The notes: generated by a model from the letters alone, not told the origin. A DNA stretch of 64,000 bases from Collimonas pratensis (GCF_001584185.1 NZ_CP013234.1:5208001-5272000); one strand, 5' to 3'. Positions 37,015-45,530 are shown, counted from the stretch's first letter. Translations and numbers: made by a program.

Positions 37015-37929
37015 ATGAACCTGTTCGAAGCCATGAAAGTGTTTGTCAAAGTCACCGAAACCGGCAGCCTGTCCGGCGCCGCCCGTATGCTCAAGCTATC
37101 CAATCCGTCGGTGACGCGGCATGTCGCCGACTTGGAAGCCTACCTTGGCGCGCGCCTGCTGAACCGCAGCACCCGTCGCATCAGCCTGACCGACACCGGC
37201 AGCGCCTATCTCGAACGCTGCAAGCAAGTACTCGCTGACCTGGAGCAGGCGACGCTCGTAGCCGGCATGCATGCGGCCAATCCCAGCGGCGTCTTGCGCA
37301 TCAATGCGCCTTTGTCATTTTCGGTGCACCACCTGGGACGCGTACTGCCGTTATATGCGGAACGCTATCCCAATGTCGAACTGGATGTGACCTTGTCGGA
37401 CCGGGTGGTGGATCTGGTAGAGGAAGGTTTCGACCTGGCGATCCGCATCGGCAAGCTGCAGAACTCCAGCCTGGTCATGCGGCGGCTGGTAGCGGCGCGC
37501 GTGCTCACCTGCGCCGCACCAGCCTATCTGGCACAACACGGCGTACCGCTGCATCCTGATGACCTGGCGCGGCACAAATGCCTGACTTACGCCTACAGCC
37601 AGCCGGATAACGAATGGCGCTTTCAACGCGACGGCAAAAGCCACACCGTGCGTATACATGGCGGCCTGCATTGCAATAACGGCGACCTGCTGCTGGCGGC
37701 GGCTTTGTCCGGCATGGGCATCATCCGCCAGCCGACCTTCATCATCGGCGACGCCATCCGCGACGGCCGCCTGCAGCCGCTGCTGACCGGCTATCAAGGC
37801 GACGAGCTGGCGATCCACGCGGTCTATCCGAGCCGCCAGCACCTGTCAGCCAAGGTGCGTACTTTTGTCGATTTCCTGGCACAGCAGTTCGGCGATGTGC
37901 CCGCCTGGGACCGCGATCTCCCCATATGA
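37015..37929 (+). CDS. LysR-family transcriptional regulator
   Basis: A 304-residue regulator with an N-terminal winged helix (FVKVTETGSLSGAARMLKLS, NPSVTRHVADLEAYLGARLL) and a periplasmic-binding-like effector domain (about 90-295). Members of this subfamily sit divergently from the operons they control, and here the divergent genes are the DoxX-dioxygenase pair. The AT-rich gap 36877-37014 should contain its binding sites; AATACAAAGAAAAATACG near 36950 has no clear T-N11-A palindrome that I could fix. The effector is probably a phenolic or quinone. Confidence 0.9.
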   Translation: MNLFEAMKVFVKVTETGSLSGAARMLKLSNPSVTRHVADLEAYLGARLLNRSTRRISLTDTGSAYLERCKQVLADLEQATLVAGMHAANPSGVLRINAPLSFSVHHLGRVLPLYAERYPNVELDVTLSDRVVDLVEEGFDLAIRIGKLQNSSLVMRRLVAARVLTCAAPAYLAQHGVPLHPDDLARHKCLTYAYSQPDNEWRFQRDGKSHTVRIHGGLHCNNGDLLLAAALSGMGIIRQPTFIIGDAIRDGRLQPLLTGYQGDELAIHAVYPSRQHLSAKVRTFVDFLAQQFGDVPAWDRDLPI

Positions 37930-37930
37930 A

Positions 37931-37953
37931 AAAAGGCCGCATCCGCGGCCTTT
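37931..37953. terminator. Bidirectional terminator between lysR and phasin
   Basis: AAAGGCCGC pairs with GCGGCCTTT around a four-base loop between the convergent genes. Runs of A on the left and T on the right suit termination in both directions. Confidence 0.85.
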
Positions 37954-37978
37954 GGTTTGCTAAGCCGGTACCCTCAGC

Positions 37979-38533
37979 TTATTTCTTCGCGCGCGGCGCG
38001 GCAGCCTTGGTCAATTGCGTAGTCGCCGTATTCAGGTTGGCTTCCAGCGTTTCCACTGCCTGCTTGGCATTCTTGGTCAGCTGCTCGTAACCGGCATTGG
38101 CGTTGCTGATCACCGATTTCAGAATGGCGATGGCATTTTCCGAACCCGCCGGCGCATTCTTGCTGACTTCTTCGATCAGGGCGTTGATCTTGCGGCTGGT
38201 TTCCGCGACCTGCGCTTCGGCGGCACGGGTGAATTCCGCCTGGGTACCGGAAGCGATGCCGGCCAGGTGACGGCCGTAAGCCGCTGCCTTTTCGGCGCTA
38301 GGCTTGGCCTGTGCCGCCGAGATGGTCAGGAATTCCTGCGGATCCTTGGCGCTCATCAGCTGCTTGGCGGCGCCGCCCGATTCTTCCAGCGAAGCCTTGG
38401 CCGCGCTCAAATTAAGTTCGATCACTTTTTCAACGCCTTCGAAGGTCTTTGCGGTCAGTGTATTGAGCAATGCCAACTGGGCTTCAAAATGGGCTTTGGT
38501 TGCTGCGGCAAACTGTTCGTGAAACGAAAACAT
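37979..38533 (-). CDS. phaP: Phasin family protein
   Basis: A 184-residue helical, alanine-rich protein with the phasin opening FSFHEQFAAATKAHFEAQLALLN... (residues 2-25) and the helix EGVEKVIELNLSAAKASLEE. Phasins coat polyhydroxyalkanoate granules, which implies that the organism stores PHA. The ATG at 38533 has CAGGAGAAGG just upstream; a longer version from 38554 would lack one. The C terminus is Lys/Arg-rich (AAPRAKK). It is monocistronic, converging with lysR. Confidence 0.9.
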   Translation of the reverse strand: MFSFHEQFAAATKAHFEAQLALLNTLTAKTFEGVEKVIELNLSAAKASLEESGGAAKQLMSAKDPQEFLTISAAQAKPSAEKAAAYGRHLAGIASGTQAEFTRAAEAQVAETSRKINALIEEVSKNAPAGSENAIAILKSVISNANAGYEQLTKNAKQAVETLEANLNTATTQLTKAAAPRAKK

Positions 38534-38641
38534 GGCCTTCTCCTGTGTGAACAAATCATCGATTGCTATGAATATGGCAACGTTGCATATTATACAAGCA
38601 GAATACGCGGCTGCCTCCTGCCAAATCTAACAGCGCAGCTT

Positions 38642-39436
38642 TCACCCCGCGGCAGCGGCGCAGGTTTTCCTGTCGTTCGGCTTGCCGCCATGGCCGCTGC
38701 GGCAGGCGCGGTAGGCCACGACAGAATGTCCAAACAACTGGCGCGCCTGTGGCAGCGGCAGTTTTGCGAGCCGTTCAGCCATACTGCGGCTGACCTGGAA
38801 ATGCTGGTAATCGATCGGCTTTTTCCAGTCCCCACCCCAGATCAGAAAGCCATGCTGGGCGAATAGTTCCACCACTTGTTCGCTGCTGCCGGCGCGGCTG
38901 GCCATGCGCTGGCCGTAAACCTGTCCGTCCGGCGGACTATAGATCGGCCGGCCTTGCGCATCGCGCCGCACATACGGATTTTGCAAAGGATTGATATCGA
39001 TCGCCAAACCGTAGGCATGCAAGGAAATCGCCTTGCCGCCGGTGATCGGCCTGTCGTTGAAGGCGGAGGTATTGTTGTCCGCCATCGATGCGTCGTCGTT
39101 GCCTTGATAATGCTCCATCAGGCGCGCCTGTGCAAGCGGGAAACCGCGCTTAAGCAGTTCGTCGAACAGCGCCTTTACCTGCGGCACGACGGCCGCCATG
39201 ACCATGATTTCACCGTCATCATGCCGTACCTTGTCAAAGTCAACATAGGCAAAGCGCACCACCTGCAATTGCGCGCAATCAACCGGCGCGCCGGGCTGCA
39301 GGACGCGTTGCTTGACCAGCTCGCACTGCCGGCTATCCAGGCCCGTGCCGGCAAGCTGCGCATGGGCTGGCGGCACCAGCCCCATCAGCAGCGGCAATGC
39401 CAGGAGCGGCAACCGGCACAGCATCGACAATCTCAT
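38642..39436 (-). CDS. M15-family metallopeptidase, exported
   Basis: A 264-residue protein with a signal peptide (LVPPAHAQ) and a C-terminal M15 domain. The zinc site is visible as HAYGLAIDINP (His and Asp) and DYQHF (final His). This arrangement matches the L-alanyl-D-glutamate/D-Ala-D-Ala peptidase M15C type, which cuts peptidoglycan stem peptides. It ends with a Gly/Lys/Cys-rich tail. It starts 4 bases after the patatin gene stop, so the two are probably cotranscribed. Confidence 0.85.
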   Translation of the reverse strand: MRLSMLCRLPLLALPLLMGLVPPAHAQLAGTGLDSRQCELVKQRVLQPGAPVDCAQLQVVRFAYVDFDKVRHDDGEIMVMAAVVPQVKALFDELLKRGFPLAQARLMEHYQGNDDASMADNNTSAFNDRPITGGKAISLHAYGLAIDINPLQNPYVRRDAQGRPIYSPPDGQVYGQRMASRAGSSEQVVELFAQHGFLIWGGDWKKPIDYQHFQVSRSMAERLAKLPLPQARQLFGHSVVAYRACRSGHGGKPNDRKTCAAAAG

Positions 39437-39440
39437 AGTC

Positions 39441-40625
39441 TCAGCTCAACGGCGGCATGACCAGTTCATGCACCACCAGGCCGGCATCGGAACTGCCGAA
39501 AGTATCGCCATTGGCTTTGATCCGCTCGGCGGCGTGCATGGCATCGGCGTAACCTTGCTCCCAGCGCCACTCGATCGAACCACGTGAAAAATTGATGTCC
39601 TTGGACGGCATGTTCCAATCGTGGCCGCTGTAGCGCAAACGAACGATATGGATCGTGCTGTTGTCCGACAAGCCTTCGAATTCCTTGAGGTCGGACTTCT
39701 TGCGCAAGGCCGGCGGCAGCTTGTCGTACAGCGCCTGGGCGGCACGCCGCAATTGATACATGCGCAGGTAATTTTCGATATGGCGTTCCGAGCGCGAGGC
39801 AAAGGTCACGTCTTTCTGGCGATTGGTGATCTGGTCCAGCGTGGTCGGCTCGGGACCGTCGGCGCTCCACAAATCCACCATCACGCACAGGGTGTTGCCG
39901 TCGACGTCAGTCTTGGACTCATCGTCCAGCACCACTTCCAACGGCGTATTCGAATACAGGCCGCCGTCCCAGTACAGGTCGCCGTCGATGCGCACCGGTG
40001 CGAAACCGGGCGGCAAGGCGCCGCTGGCCATGATGTGCTCGACGCCGATCTTCCGTTCCTGCGAATCGAAATTGACCAGGCTGCCGCAAGCCACGCGCAT
40101 GGCGCTGACAGTCAGGCGCATGCCGCCGGGGCTGTTCAGGTAGTCGAAATCCACCAGCCGCGCCAGCGTCTCGGCCAGTGGCGTGGTGTCGTAGAAACTG
40201 GCTTGTTCCGGCTGCACCGGCATGCCCACCGAGAAAGGATTCAGCGAGCGCGGCGAGAAAAATCCCGGCACGCCACGGGTGGTGACATCGGTAGTGGTCC
40301 ACCAGGTGTTGAACTGGCGCATGGCATCCGGCACTTTGCTCAAATCCGTCAAGTCGCCGTGGCCGACCTGTTCCCAGAACTCCTTCAGGCGCGAGAGCCG
40401 CAGATCGCGGTCGTTGCCGGCAATGATCGCGGCATTGATGGCGCCAATCGAGGTACCCACTACCCAATCCGGCGTCAGGCCATTCTCATGCATCGCGTGA
40501 TAAACACCGGCCTGATAAGCGCCCAGCGCACCGCCTCCCTGCAATACCAGCGCTACCCGCGGCGTGGTCGAATCAGCTTTGCTGGTGGTGCGTATTGGTG
40601 ACTTGGAAGTGGTCTTATTACTCAT
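39441..40625 (-). CDS. Patatin-like phospholipase, DUF3734-type
   Basis: A 394-residue cytoplasmic protein. The patatin nucleophile elbow is GTSIGAINAAI, preceded by the oxyanion loop VLQGGGALGAYQAGVYHAM, and the catalytic aspartate lies in DGGLYSNTPLEVV. The last 100 residues (RSERHIENYLRMYQLRRAAQ) are the DUF3734 extension seen in PHA-associated or phospholipid hydrolases. The pairing with a phasin gene 1.9 kb away is in keeping with granule metabolism, but is only suggestive. It is the first gene of the patatin-M15 pair. Confidence 0.87.
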   Translation of the reverse strand: MSNKTTSKSPIRTTSKADSTTPRVALVLQGGGALGAYQAGVYHAMHENGLTPDWVVGTSIGAINAAIIAGNDRDLRLSRLKEFWEQVGHGDLTDLSKVPDAMRQFNTWWTTTDVTTRGVPGFFSPRSLNPFSVGMPVQPEQASFYDTTPLAETLARLVDFDYLNSPGGMRLTVSAMRVACGSLVNFDSQERKIGVEHIMASGALPPGFAPVRIDGDLYWDGGLYSNTPLEVVLDDESKTDVDGNTLCVMVDLWSADGPEPTTLDQITNRQKDVTFASRSERHIENYLRMYQLRRAAQALYDKLPPALRKKSDLKEFEGLSDNSTIHIVRLRYSGHDWNMPSKDINFSRGSIEWRWEQGYADAMHAAERIKANGDTFGSSDAGLVVHELVMPPLS

Positions 40626-40719
40626 CGGATGCCGATCTTTACGTATGAAAGAGTAAACATATTACCGCATCGCGGCAAACGGCAACGGCATGCCCCGATA
40701 TGTCACGAAACGATCATAA

Positions 40720-40747
40720 TAGGCTGGCTAGGCTGGCTAGGCTGGCG
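40720..40747. repeat. Three copies of a nine-base tandem repeat
   Basis: The unit GGCTGGCTA occurs three times (the last diverging to GGCTGGCGG) immediately before a hairpin. It is in an intergenic stretch that encodes nothing recognisable. Confidence 0.75.
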
Positions 40748-40759
40748 GACGCCAGACGT

Positions 40760-40792
40760 AAAAAAGCTGGCGAATGATGCGCCAGCTTTTTT
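40760..40792. terminator. Bidirectional terminator downstream of the microprotein ORF
   Basis: GCTGGCG pairs with CGCCAGC around a seven-base loop, extended by six A and eight T at the two sides. On the minus strand it lies 24 bases after the 27-residue ORF. Confidence 0.85.
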
Positions 40793-40815
40793 TTCTATTC
40801 GGAATGCTCAGACTA

Positions 40816-40899
40816 CTACTTCTTCCTGATCATATAGATCGCCAGCCCGACCAGCAGAACCACCCCGAACTCCAAGCCAACCACAATGTACTTCGCCAT
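40816..40899 (-). CDS. Putative 27-residue single-pass membrane microprotein
   Basis: This open frame encodes MAKYIVVGLEF, then the hydrophobic VVLLVGLAIYMI, then the basic end RKK before TAG. One short membrane helix with a positively charged cytoplasmic C terminus is a typical plan for bacterial microproteins. AGG lies nine bases before the ATG, which is weak, but a strong terminator follows on the same strand. It is below the size at which ORF callers report and I see no neighbour that reveals its job. Confidence 0.5.
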   Translation of the reverse strand: MAKYIVVGLEFGVVLLVGLAIYMIRKK

Positions 40900-40925
40900 G
40901 ATGCATTACCTAAAAAATAGTCGGT

Positions 40926-41159
40926 TTATAAAAACGTCAACACGTGGCTGATATCCAGGCGGATGCCGGTCCATGCGTCCACTGCACGATTGTGACGGGA
41001 CGGCAGCAGCGCCAATACCTCCTGGCCGGCCGCCAGTTGCAACGCGTACAGGGATTCCTTCGCAGGGAACGACTTGTGCGCGATTCGCTCCTTGCACAGA
41101 GAAATGCCATCACGCACGATATCATCAGAGCGCAACAATACATCGAAACCCTACTGCCT
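40926..41159 (-). pseudogene. Decayed C-terminal fragment of an ABC-transporter ATPase
   Basis: The minus-strand frame reads GFDVLLRSDDIVRDG, then YALQLAAGQEVLALLPSRHN, then GIRLDISHVLTFL before a stop. This matches the C-terminal TOBE region of spermidine/iron-type ABC ATPases (FDVLLRPDDIVHDD, then G-x-LALVPS, then GIRLDVDHVV). A stop (TAG) lies immediately before the fragment and no ATPase domain remains upstream, so it is a gene remnant. The 41160-41279 stretch up to hicB shows nothing I recognise. Confidence 0.65.
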
Positions 41160-41279
41160 GTGCCCTGCCGGCGGATTTGCTGCAAGGCTCTGACAATGTT
41201 TGTCGCGGCCTGATTCCTGTGCTGCCGTTAACCCTCACCTTGTGCAAGTGTGGAAGGGAGGCGCGCCCCCTTCTTAATC

Positions 41280-41693
41280 TTATTTGCCACGATGCGGCTT
41301 GACGACTACCGGGCGCAGATGGCTCGGTTGCCGCCCTGAACTGGGGCCATTCCCCTTATCCGAAACGCCTTTACTGATGCAGTCCTTGACGAAATCGTTC
41401 AAAGACTGCCCTTGCCTCGCTGCCGCCACGCTGGCATGCCGATGCAGCTCGGGCGACAAGCGCACGTTGAAGGTGCCGCTGCAAGCCTTGTCCGGCTCCA
41501 GTCCCTCGCGCCGGCATTTGTCCAGATAAGAATCCACTGCTTCTTCAAAGACGGCCTGCAGGCCGCCGACGGTCTCGGACTCATAACTGACCAGGTCGTT
41601 AATGAACAGGATTTCTCCATGCAGGCAGCCATCTTCCAGGCTGACCTCGATCGATCCCGAATAGTTTTTGTGACTCAGTATTTTATCGCTCAT
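41280..41693 (-). CDS. hicB: HicB-family antitoxin
   Basis: A 137-residue antitoxin. The N-terminal RNase-H-like HicB fold (SGSIEVSLEDGCLHGEILF, VSYESETVGGLQAVFEEAVD) is followed by a ribbon-helix-helix DNA-binding segment (GTFNVRLSPELHRHASVAAA, then SLNDFVKDCI) that should bind the hicAB promoter. The C terminus is a basic Pro/Arg/His tail. It begins one base after the hicA stop. It would neutralise HicA and repress the pair. Confidence 0.88.
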   Translation of the reverse strand: MSDKILSHKNYSGSIEVSLEDGCLHGEILFINDLVSYESETVGGLQAVFEEAVDSYLDKCRREGLEPDKACSGTFNVRLSPELHRHASVAAARQGQSLNDFVKDCISKGVSDKGNGPSSGRQPSHLRPVVVKPHRGK

Positions 41694-41694
41694 G

Positions 41695-41958
41695 TCATTC
41701 CTCGTTAGCGCTCATCAAGCCATGCTGTTTCAGATGGCCAATTACCTTTCTCAGCAAGTATTTCTTCACGATATTTCCAGGGTGCGGCTTATGCACAAAT
41801 ATCTTCAGACCTGCCGCGGTTTTAAAACTGCGGTATGACCCGCCCTTGTCTGAAAACTCGATAAATCCATAGGCGTTAAGCAGGGTGAGCAGCTCTTGCC
41901 ACGTGAAATCTGCAGGAATCGATTCGGCCCGGTTACGTAGTTTTTCGGCTCTAGTCAT
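41695..41958 (-). CDS. hicA: HicA-family toxin
   Basis: An 87-residue double-stranded-RNA-binding-fold mRNA interferase. It has the family segment LLTLLNAYGFIEFSDKGGSYR and the conserved strand IFVHKPHPGNIVKKYLL. Where many HicA proteins have GSH, with histidine at the active site, this one has GSY; some members of the same subgroup also carry another residue here, so the toxin may still be active. It is the promoter-proximal gene of the hicA-hicB pair. A good start codon choice is the ATG at 41958. Confidence 0.82.
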   Translation of the reverse strand: MTRAEKLRNRAESIPADFTWQELLTLLNAYGFIEFSDKGGSYRSFKTAAGLKIFVHKPHPGNIVKKYLLRKVIGHLKQHGLMSANEE

Positions 41959-42176
41959 TGGATTATCCTATCTGACTTCAAATAATGCAACTGAATATTA
42001 GTTGCAAAAAGAATTTTGAGAAATGCCTTGCACGGCAACTTATTGCCATATTTGCAATCACGGGGAGATCTGTCAATTTGGCAAATTCCCTAAAAGCTTC
42101 CAGGGCCGGCAGTCGTGCAGGCGTAAAATGGCGCATTCCGCAGGTTTCTGCCGTCCATCTTTTCCGCTAGCCACAC

Positions 42177-43697
42177 ATGACCATCCTGCTGTCCACCCTC
42201 AATGCCCGCTATTCCCATGCCTCTCTCGGCCTGCGCTACCTGCAGGCCAACATGGGCGATTTGCGCGACGCTACCCAGTTGCATGAGTTCGTGATCGGCG
42301 CCAAGACCACCGACATCGTCGAGAAACTGCTGGCGCACCGGGCTTCCAGCGGCACGACTATCGTCGGCTTCGGCGTGTATATCTGGAATATCGAAGAAAC
42401 CACCAAGGTGGTGGCGATGCTGAAACGGGTAGCGCCGGATATGGTGATCGTGCTGGGCGGCCCGGAGGTATCCTATGAATCGGCCGAACAGCAGATCGTG
42501 CAGCTGGCCGACTATCTTGTGACTGGCTGGGGCGACGTCACCCTGCCGCAATTGTGCCGGCAGATCCTGCACGGCCCGAAGCCGCTGATGAAAGTCCACG
42601 TCGGCGTGCAGCCGCCGATGGCCGACATCGCCCTGCCCTACAGCTTATATAGCGACCACGACATCGCCCATCGCACGCTGTATGTGGAAGCATCGCGCGG
42701 CTGTCCGTTCAAATGCGAATTCTGTTTGTCGGCGTTAGACAAGACCGCCTGGCCGTTCGCGCTGGAGGATTTCCTGGCAGAGATGGAAGCGCTGCATGCG
42801 CGCGGTGCGCGCCTGTTCAAGTTCGTCGACCGCACTTTCAACCTGAACGTCAAGACCAGCCTCAAGATCCTGCAGTTCTTCCTCGACAAGCTGGCCGCCT
42901 ATTCCGACGATCCGGTGTTTGCCCATTTCGAGCTGGTGCCGGATCATCTACCGGATGCCTTGAAGGAATCGATCGCGAAGTTTCCGCCAGGCGCGCTGCA
43001 ATTCGAAATCGGCATCCAGAGCTTCAACCCGGAAGTACAGGCGCTGGTCAGCCGCAAGCAAAACAATGAGAAGGCCGCGGAAAACATCCGTTGGCTGATG
43101 CAAGAATCGCAAGCCCATCTGCACGTCGACCTGATCGCCGGATTACCGGGAGAGGGTGTGGAAAGTTTCGCGCGCGGCTTCGACCGGCTAGTGGCATTGC
43201 AGCCGCATGAAATCCAGTTCGGGATCCTGAAGCGCCTGCGCGGCACGCCGATCATTCGCCATACCGAACCGTTCGGCCTGATCTTCGATCCGCATCCGCC
43301 CTACACCATTCTCGCCACCAATCAGATCGATTTCCCGACCATGCAGCGCCTGCAGCGTTTCTCGCGCTACTGGGACCTGGTCGCCAACTCGGGGCGCTTC
43401 GCCCATACTTTGCCGATCTTGCTGGGCGAGACGCCGTTTGCCAGCTTCATGGCGTTTTCCGATTGGCTCTACGGGAAAACCGACGCCACCCACCGCATCG
43501 CGCTGGACCGGCTGGCGGGACTGGTCGGGCAGTGGCTACGTCTGCAGGGAATGACGGAAACGGAAGTGAACGCCGTGCTCAGCACAGACTATGCGGGCAA
43601 GCCGGCCAAGCAGGCCGATGTACAGCAATTGGTGGCGAAGAAAGAAGCAGACAACCTGGTTGCGCCCAAACGGCAGGCGCGTCATCTAGCCCACTGA
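42177..43697 (+). CDS. B12-binding-type radical SAM protein (DUF4080-like)
   Basis: A 506-residue enzyme. Residues 1 to about 160 form a Rossmann-like B12-binding-type domain (TILLSTLNARYSHASLGLRY, VLGGPEVSYES) and from about 165 a radical-SAM domain with CPFKCEFC, the [4Fe-4S]-binding CxxxCxxC motif. HLHVDLIAGLPGEG is the later radical SAM strand. The C-terminal part (about 370-500) matches DUF4080. No reaction is known. The gene ends 12 bases inside the convergent DUF3717 gene. It has no neighbour that reveals a pathway. Confidence 0.87.
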   Translation: MTILLSTLNARYSHASLGLRYLQANMGDLRDATQLHEFVIGAKTTDIVEKLLAHRASSGTTIVGFGVYIWNIEETTKVVAMLKRVAPDMVIVLGGPEVSYESAEQQIVQLADYLVTGWGDVTLPQLCRQILHGPKPLMKVHVGVQPPMADIALPYSLYSDHDIAHRTLYVEASRGCPFKCEFCLSALDKTAWPFALEDFLAEMEALHARGARLFKFVDRTFNLNVKTSLKILQFFLDKLAAYSDDPVFAHFELVPDHLPDALKESIAKFPPGALQFEIGIQSFNPEVQALVSRKQNNEKAAENIRWLMQESQAHLHVDLIAGLPGEGVESFARGFDRLVALQPHEIQFGILKRLRGTPIIRHTEPFGLIFDPHPPYTILATNQIDFPTMQRLQRFSRYWDLVANSGRFAHTLPILLGETPFASFMAFSDWLYGKTDATHRIALDRLAGLVGQWLRLQGMTETEVNAVLSTDYAGKPAKQADVQQLVAKKEADNLVAPKRQARHLAH

Positions 43698-43931
43698 TCT
43701 GGCAGCGACGCTGAGATCAAGCATGTGCTGGCGCCACGCAGCAATCAGCTGCTGCGCCACGCTGCCCATCGAGGCCAGCGCCACGCTGCTGCTGTGATTA
43801 ATGATCATCAAGGCATAGACGTCGGCGAGGGCATTGACCTCGGGCGACAAAGCGCATTCCTCGCCTATCGCAGGCCGTTGCAGGCGCCAGTAATTGATGG
43901 CTTGTTCCAGTTCGGGCAATGAGATGTTCAT
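43686..43931 (-). CDS. DUF3717-family small protein
   Basis: An 81-residue protein starting MNISLPELEQAINYWR and containing ADVYALMIINHSSS, both typical of the DUF3717 family found in Burkholderiales; function unknown. The ATG at 43931 has no ribosome-binding site directly upstream: the sequence AGCCATGAACAT around it is repeated at 44121-44132 (as the complement), where GGAAGAG precedes it. An insertion seems to have separated the gene from its original leader. Expression may therefore be reduced. Confidence 0.78.
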   Translation of the reverse strand: MNISLPELEQAINYWRLQRPAIGEECALSPEVNALADVYALMIINHSSSVALASMGSVAQQLIAAWRQHMLDLSVAARSVG

Positions 43932-44174
43932 GGCTGAACCTAAAAGCCGTAGCTGAACACGTCTGAATGGGCATGCCTCGCAGTGGCTGGCAAGGCGCGA
44001 GGACGCCGCAGGCTAGAGCCTGCAAGGACGAGCAACGCAGCCAGGCGCTGCGAGGCATGCCCAGTCAGGCGTGTAGCGCTGTATCTCTGGCGCTGAAGGT
44101 ATAGATTGACAGAATTTCCAATGTTCATGGCTCTTCCAGATTGAGGCTAGCGGTCAACTGCGGCTTTTAGGTTC
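43924..44174. mobile_element. Nested palindromic insertion (MITE-like)
   Basis: The 12-base ATGTTCATGGCT occurs directly at 43924-43935 and 44121-44132. Between them lies a large palindrome whose inner arms (43968-43983 and 44048-44063, TGGGCATGCCTCGCAG and complement) are perfect over 16 bases. An outer inverted repeat, GAACCTAAAAGCCG at 43936-43949, pairs perfectly with 44161-44174. No transposase is encoded. The direct repeats would suit a target duplication of a 185-base element; alternatively the outer repeats mark a 239-base element. Confidence 0.65.
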
Positions 44175-44221
44175 ATTGTACCTGCCGCCGGCATCTTGGC
44201 AGCCACGTCATAAAAACATTG

Positions 44222-44614
44222 TCAAAAAACCACGCCCGCTACCAGGATGATATTAGCGTACGGCGTGAACTCGCCGGTACGGATCACTGCCTTGGCGCTG
44301 TGCGTCATGCGCTTGAAATCGGCATGCGACAAAGTCCGTTTGTCGGCCACGCCGAGAGCATCGATCTGCTGCGCCAGCTGCGGGCTGTGCAAGGGCAGTT
44401 CGTCGGCCAGCACATGATGCTCGACCTGCATTTCCGTCAATATCGTTTGCAAGGTCGTCATGAAACCGGGTACGCCGCGGGTCAGCGCCAGATCAATCAG
44501 CGGCACTCCGGGCGGCACCGGCAGGCCGGCATCGCCAATGACGATGCTGTCGCCATGGCCGAGCGAGGCAATCAGTTGCGACAAGGCGATATTCAGTAAC
44601 GGGCTCTTTTTCAT
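44222..44614 (-). CDS. rbsD: D-ribose pyranase
   Basis: RbsD interconverts beta-pyranose and beta-furanose forms of ribose, feeding RbsK. The 130-residue product has the family pattern [18 protein letters not shown] with the catalytic histidine, and ends [12 protein letters not shown]. It follows rbsK by one base and is the last gene of the ribose operon. In E. coli rbsD comes first; here it is last. A palindromic insertion lies beyond its 3' end. Confidence 0.94.
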   Translation of the reverse strand: MKKSPLLNIALSQLIASLGHGDSIVIGDAGLPVPPGVPLIDLALTRGVPGFMTTLQTILTEMQVEHHVLADELPLHSPQLAQQIDALGVADKRTLSHADFKRMTHSAKAVIRTGEFTPYANIILVAGVVF

Positions 44615-44615
44615 C

Positions 44616-45530
44616 TCAGGCTTCCAGTTCGTGACGGTAAGGAATCGAAGTCTGGGCGCCGATGCGCGCCACGCTCAAGGCCGCCGCGCGCTGACCGAAG
44701 GCGATGGCATCGGCTTCGCTGCGGCCTTCCGCCAGCGCCGCCACAAAACCGCCGATGAAGGTGTCGCCCGCGGCAGTGGTGTCGATCGCCTTGACCGGCT
44801 GTGCGGCGAAATGCTCGGAACCCGACGACAGGGCAGCGTAGACGCCTTTTGAACCCAGCGTCACCAGCACATTGGCGCTGCCGTTGGCGCGCAGTTTGGC
44901 GACCGCAGCGTCGATGGCGGCATCGTTGTCGAGACTGACTTCCGGCAGGCCGGCCAGCATGGCGGCCTCAATTTCATTCGGGATCAGGTACTCGACCTGC
45001 GCCAGCAAGTCGGCCGGCAAAACCTGCGCCGGCGCCGGATTGAGCACCACGGTCTTGCCCAGCTGATGCGCCAGCTTGATCGCATGGCGGATGGTCGGCA
45101 GCGGCGTTTCCAGTTGCAAGACGATGATGCGCGCTTGTTCGATCAGGGCACGGGCGGCGTCGATATGCGCCGGGCTGAGTGCGTCATTGGCGCCAGCCGC
45201 CAGCACGATGCTGTTCTGGCCGCCGGCATCGACCAGGATCGATGCCACGCCGGATGCGCTGCCGCTGACCGTGCTGACATGGCTATCGTCGATGCCGTCG
45301 CTGCGCAAGGCCGCACGCAGCTCCGCGCCGAAGGCATCGTCGCCAAGACAGGCGATCATCGCTACCTTGACGCTATCGGCGCTCAGGCGCGCAGCAGCCA
45401 CCGCCTGGTTCGCGCCCTTGCCGCCGGGGATAGTGCGGAACTGGCCGCCAGACAAGGTTTCGCCAGGATGCGGCATGCGCGGTACGCGCAACACCAGGTC
45501 CATATTGATACTGCCGATGATGACGATCAT
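44616..45530 (-). CDS. rbsK: Ribokinase
   Basis: PfkB-family kinase that phosphorylates ribose to ribose 5-phosphate. Its 304 residues carry the opening [20 protein letters not shown], the substrate-binding [16 protein letters not shown] and the catalytic [17 protein letters not shown], including the anion-hole GAGD equivalent with catalytic aspartate. It is followed by rbsD after one base and preceded by rbsR by 34 bases. The operon order is rbsB-A-C-R-K-D. Confidence 0.95.
   Translation of the reverse strand: MIVIIGSINMDLVLRVPRMPHPGETLSGGQFRTIPGGKGANQAVAAARLSADSVKVAMIACLGDDAFGAELRAALRSDGIDDSHVSTVSGSASGVASILVDAGGQNSIVLAAGANDALSPAHIDAARALIEQARIIVLQLETPLPTIRHAIKLAHQLGKTVVLNPAPAQVLPADLLAQVEYLIPNEIEAAMLAGLPEVSLDNDAAIDAAVAKLRANGSANVLVTLGSKGVYAALSSGSEHFAAQPVKAIDTTAAGDTFIGGFVAALAEGRSEADAIAFGQRAAALSVARIGAQTSIPYRHELEA

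Noticed and set aside
40937..41185. An 82-codon frame over the ABC-ATPase relic
   Set aside because: It is the out-of-frame shadow of the fragment that shows TOBE similarity, rich in Arg/Cys/Trp and without known motifs.
41695..41958. Treating the HicA toxin as inactivated because it lacks GSH
   Set aside because: I recall members of this HicA subgroup that carry arginine or another residue at that place, so the change is not good evidence of inactivation; kept as a low-interest observation only.
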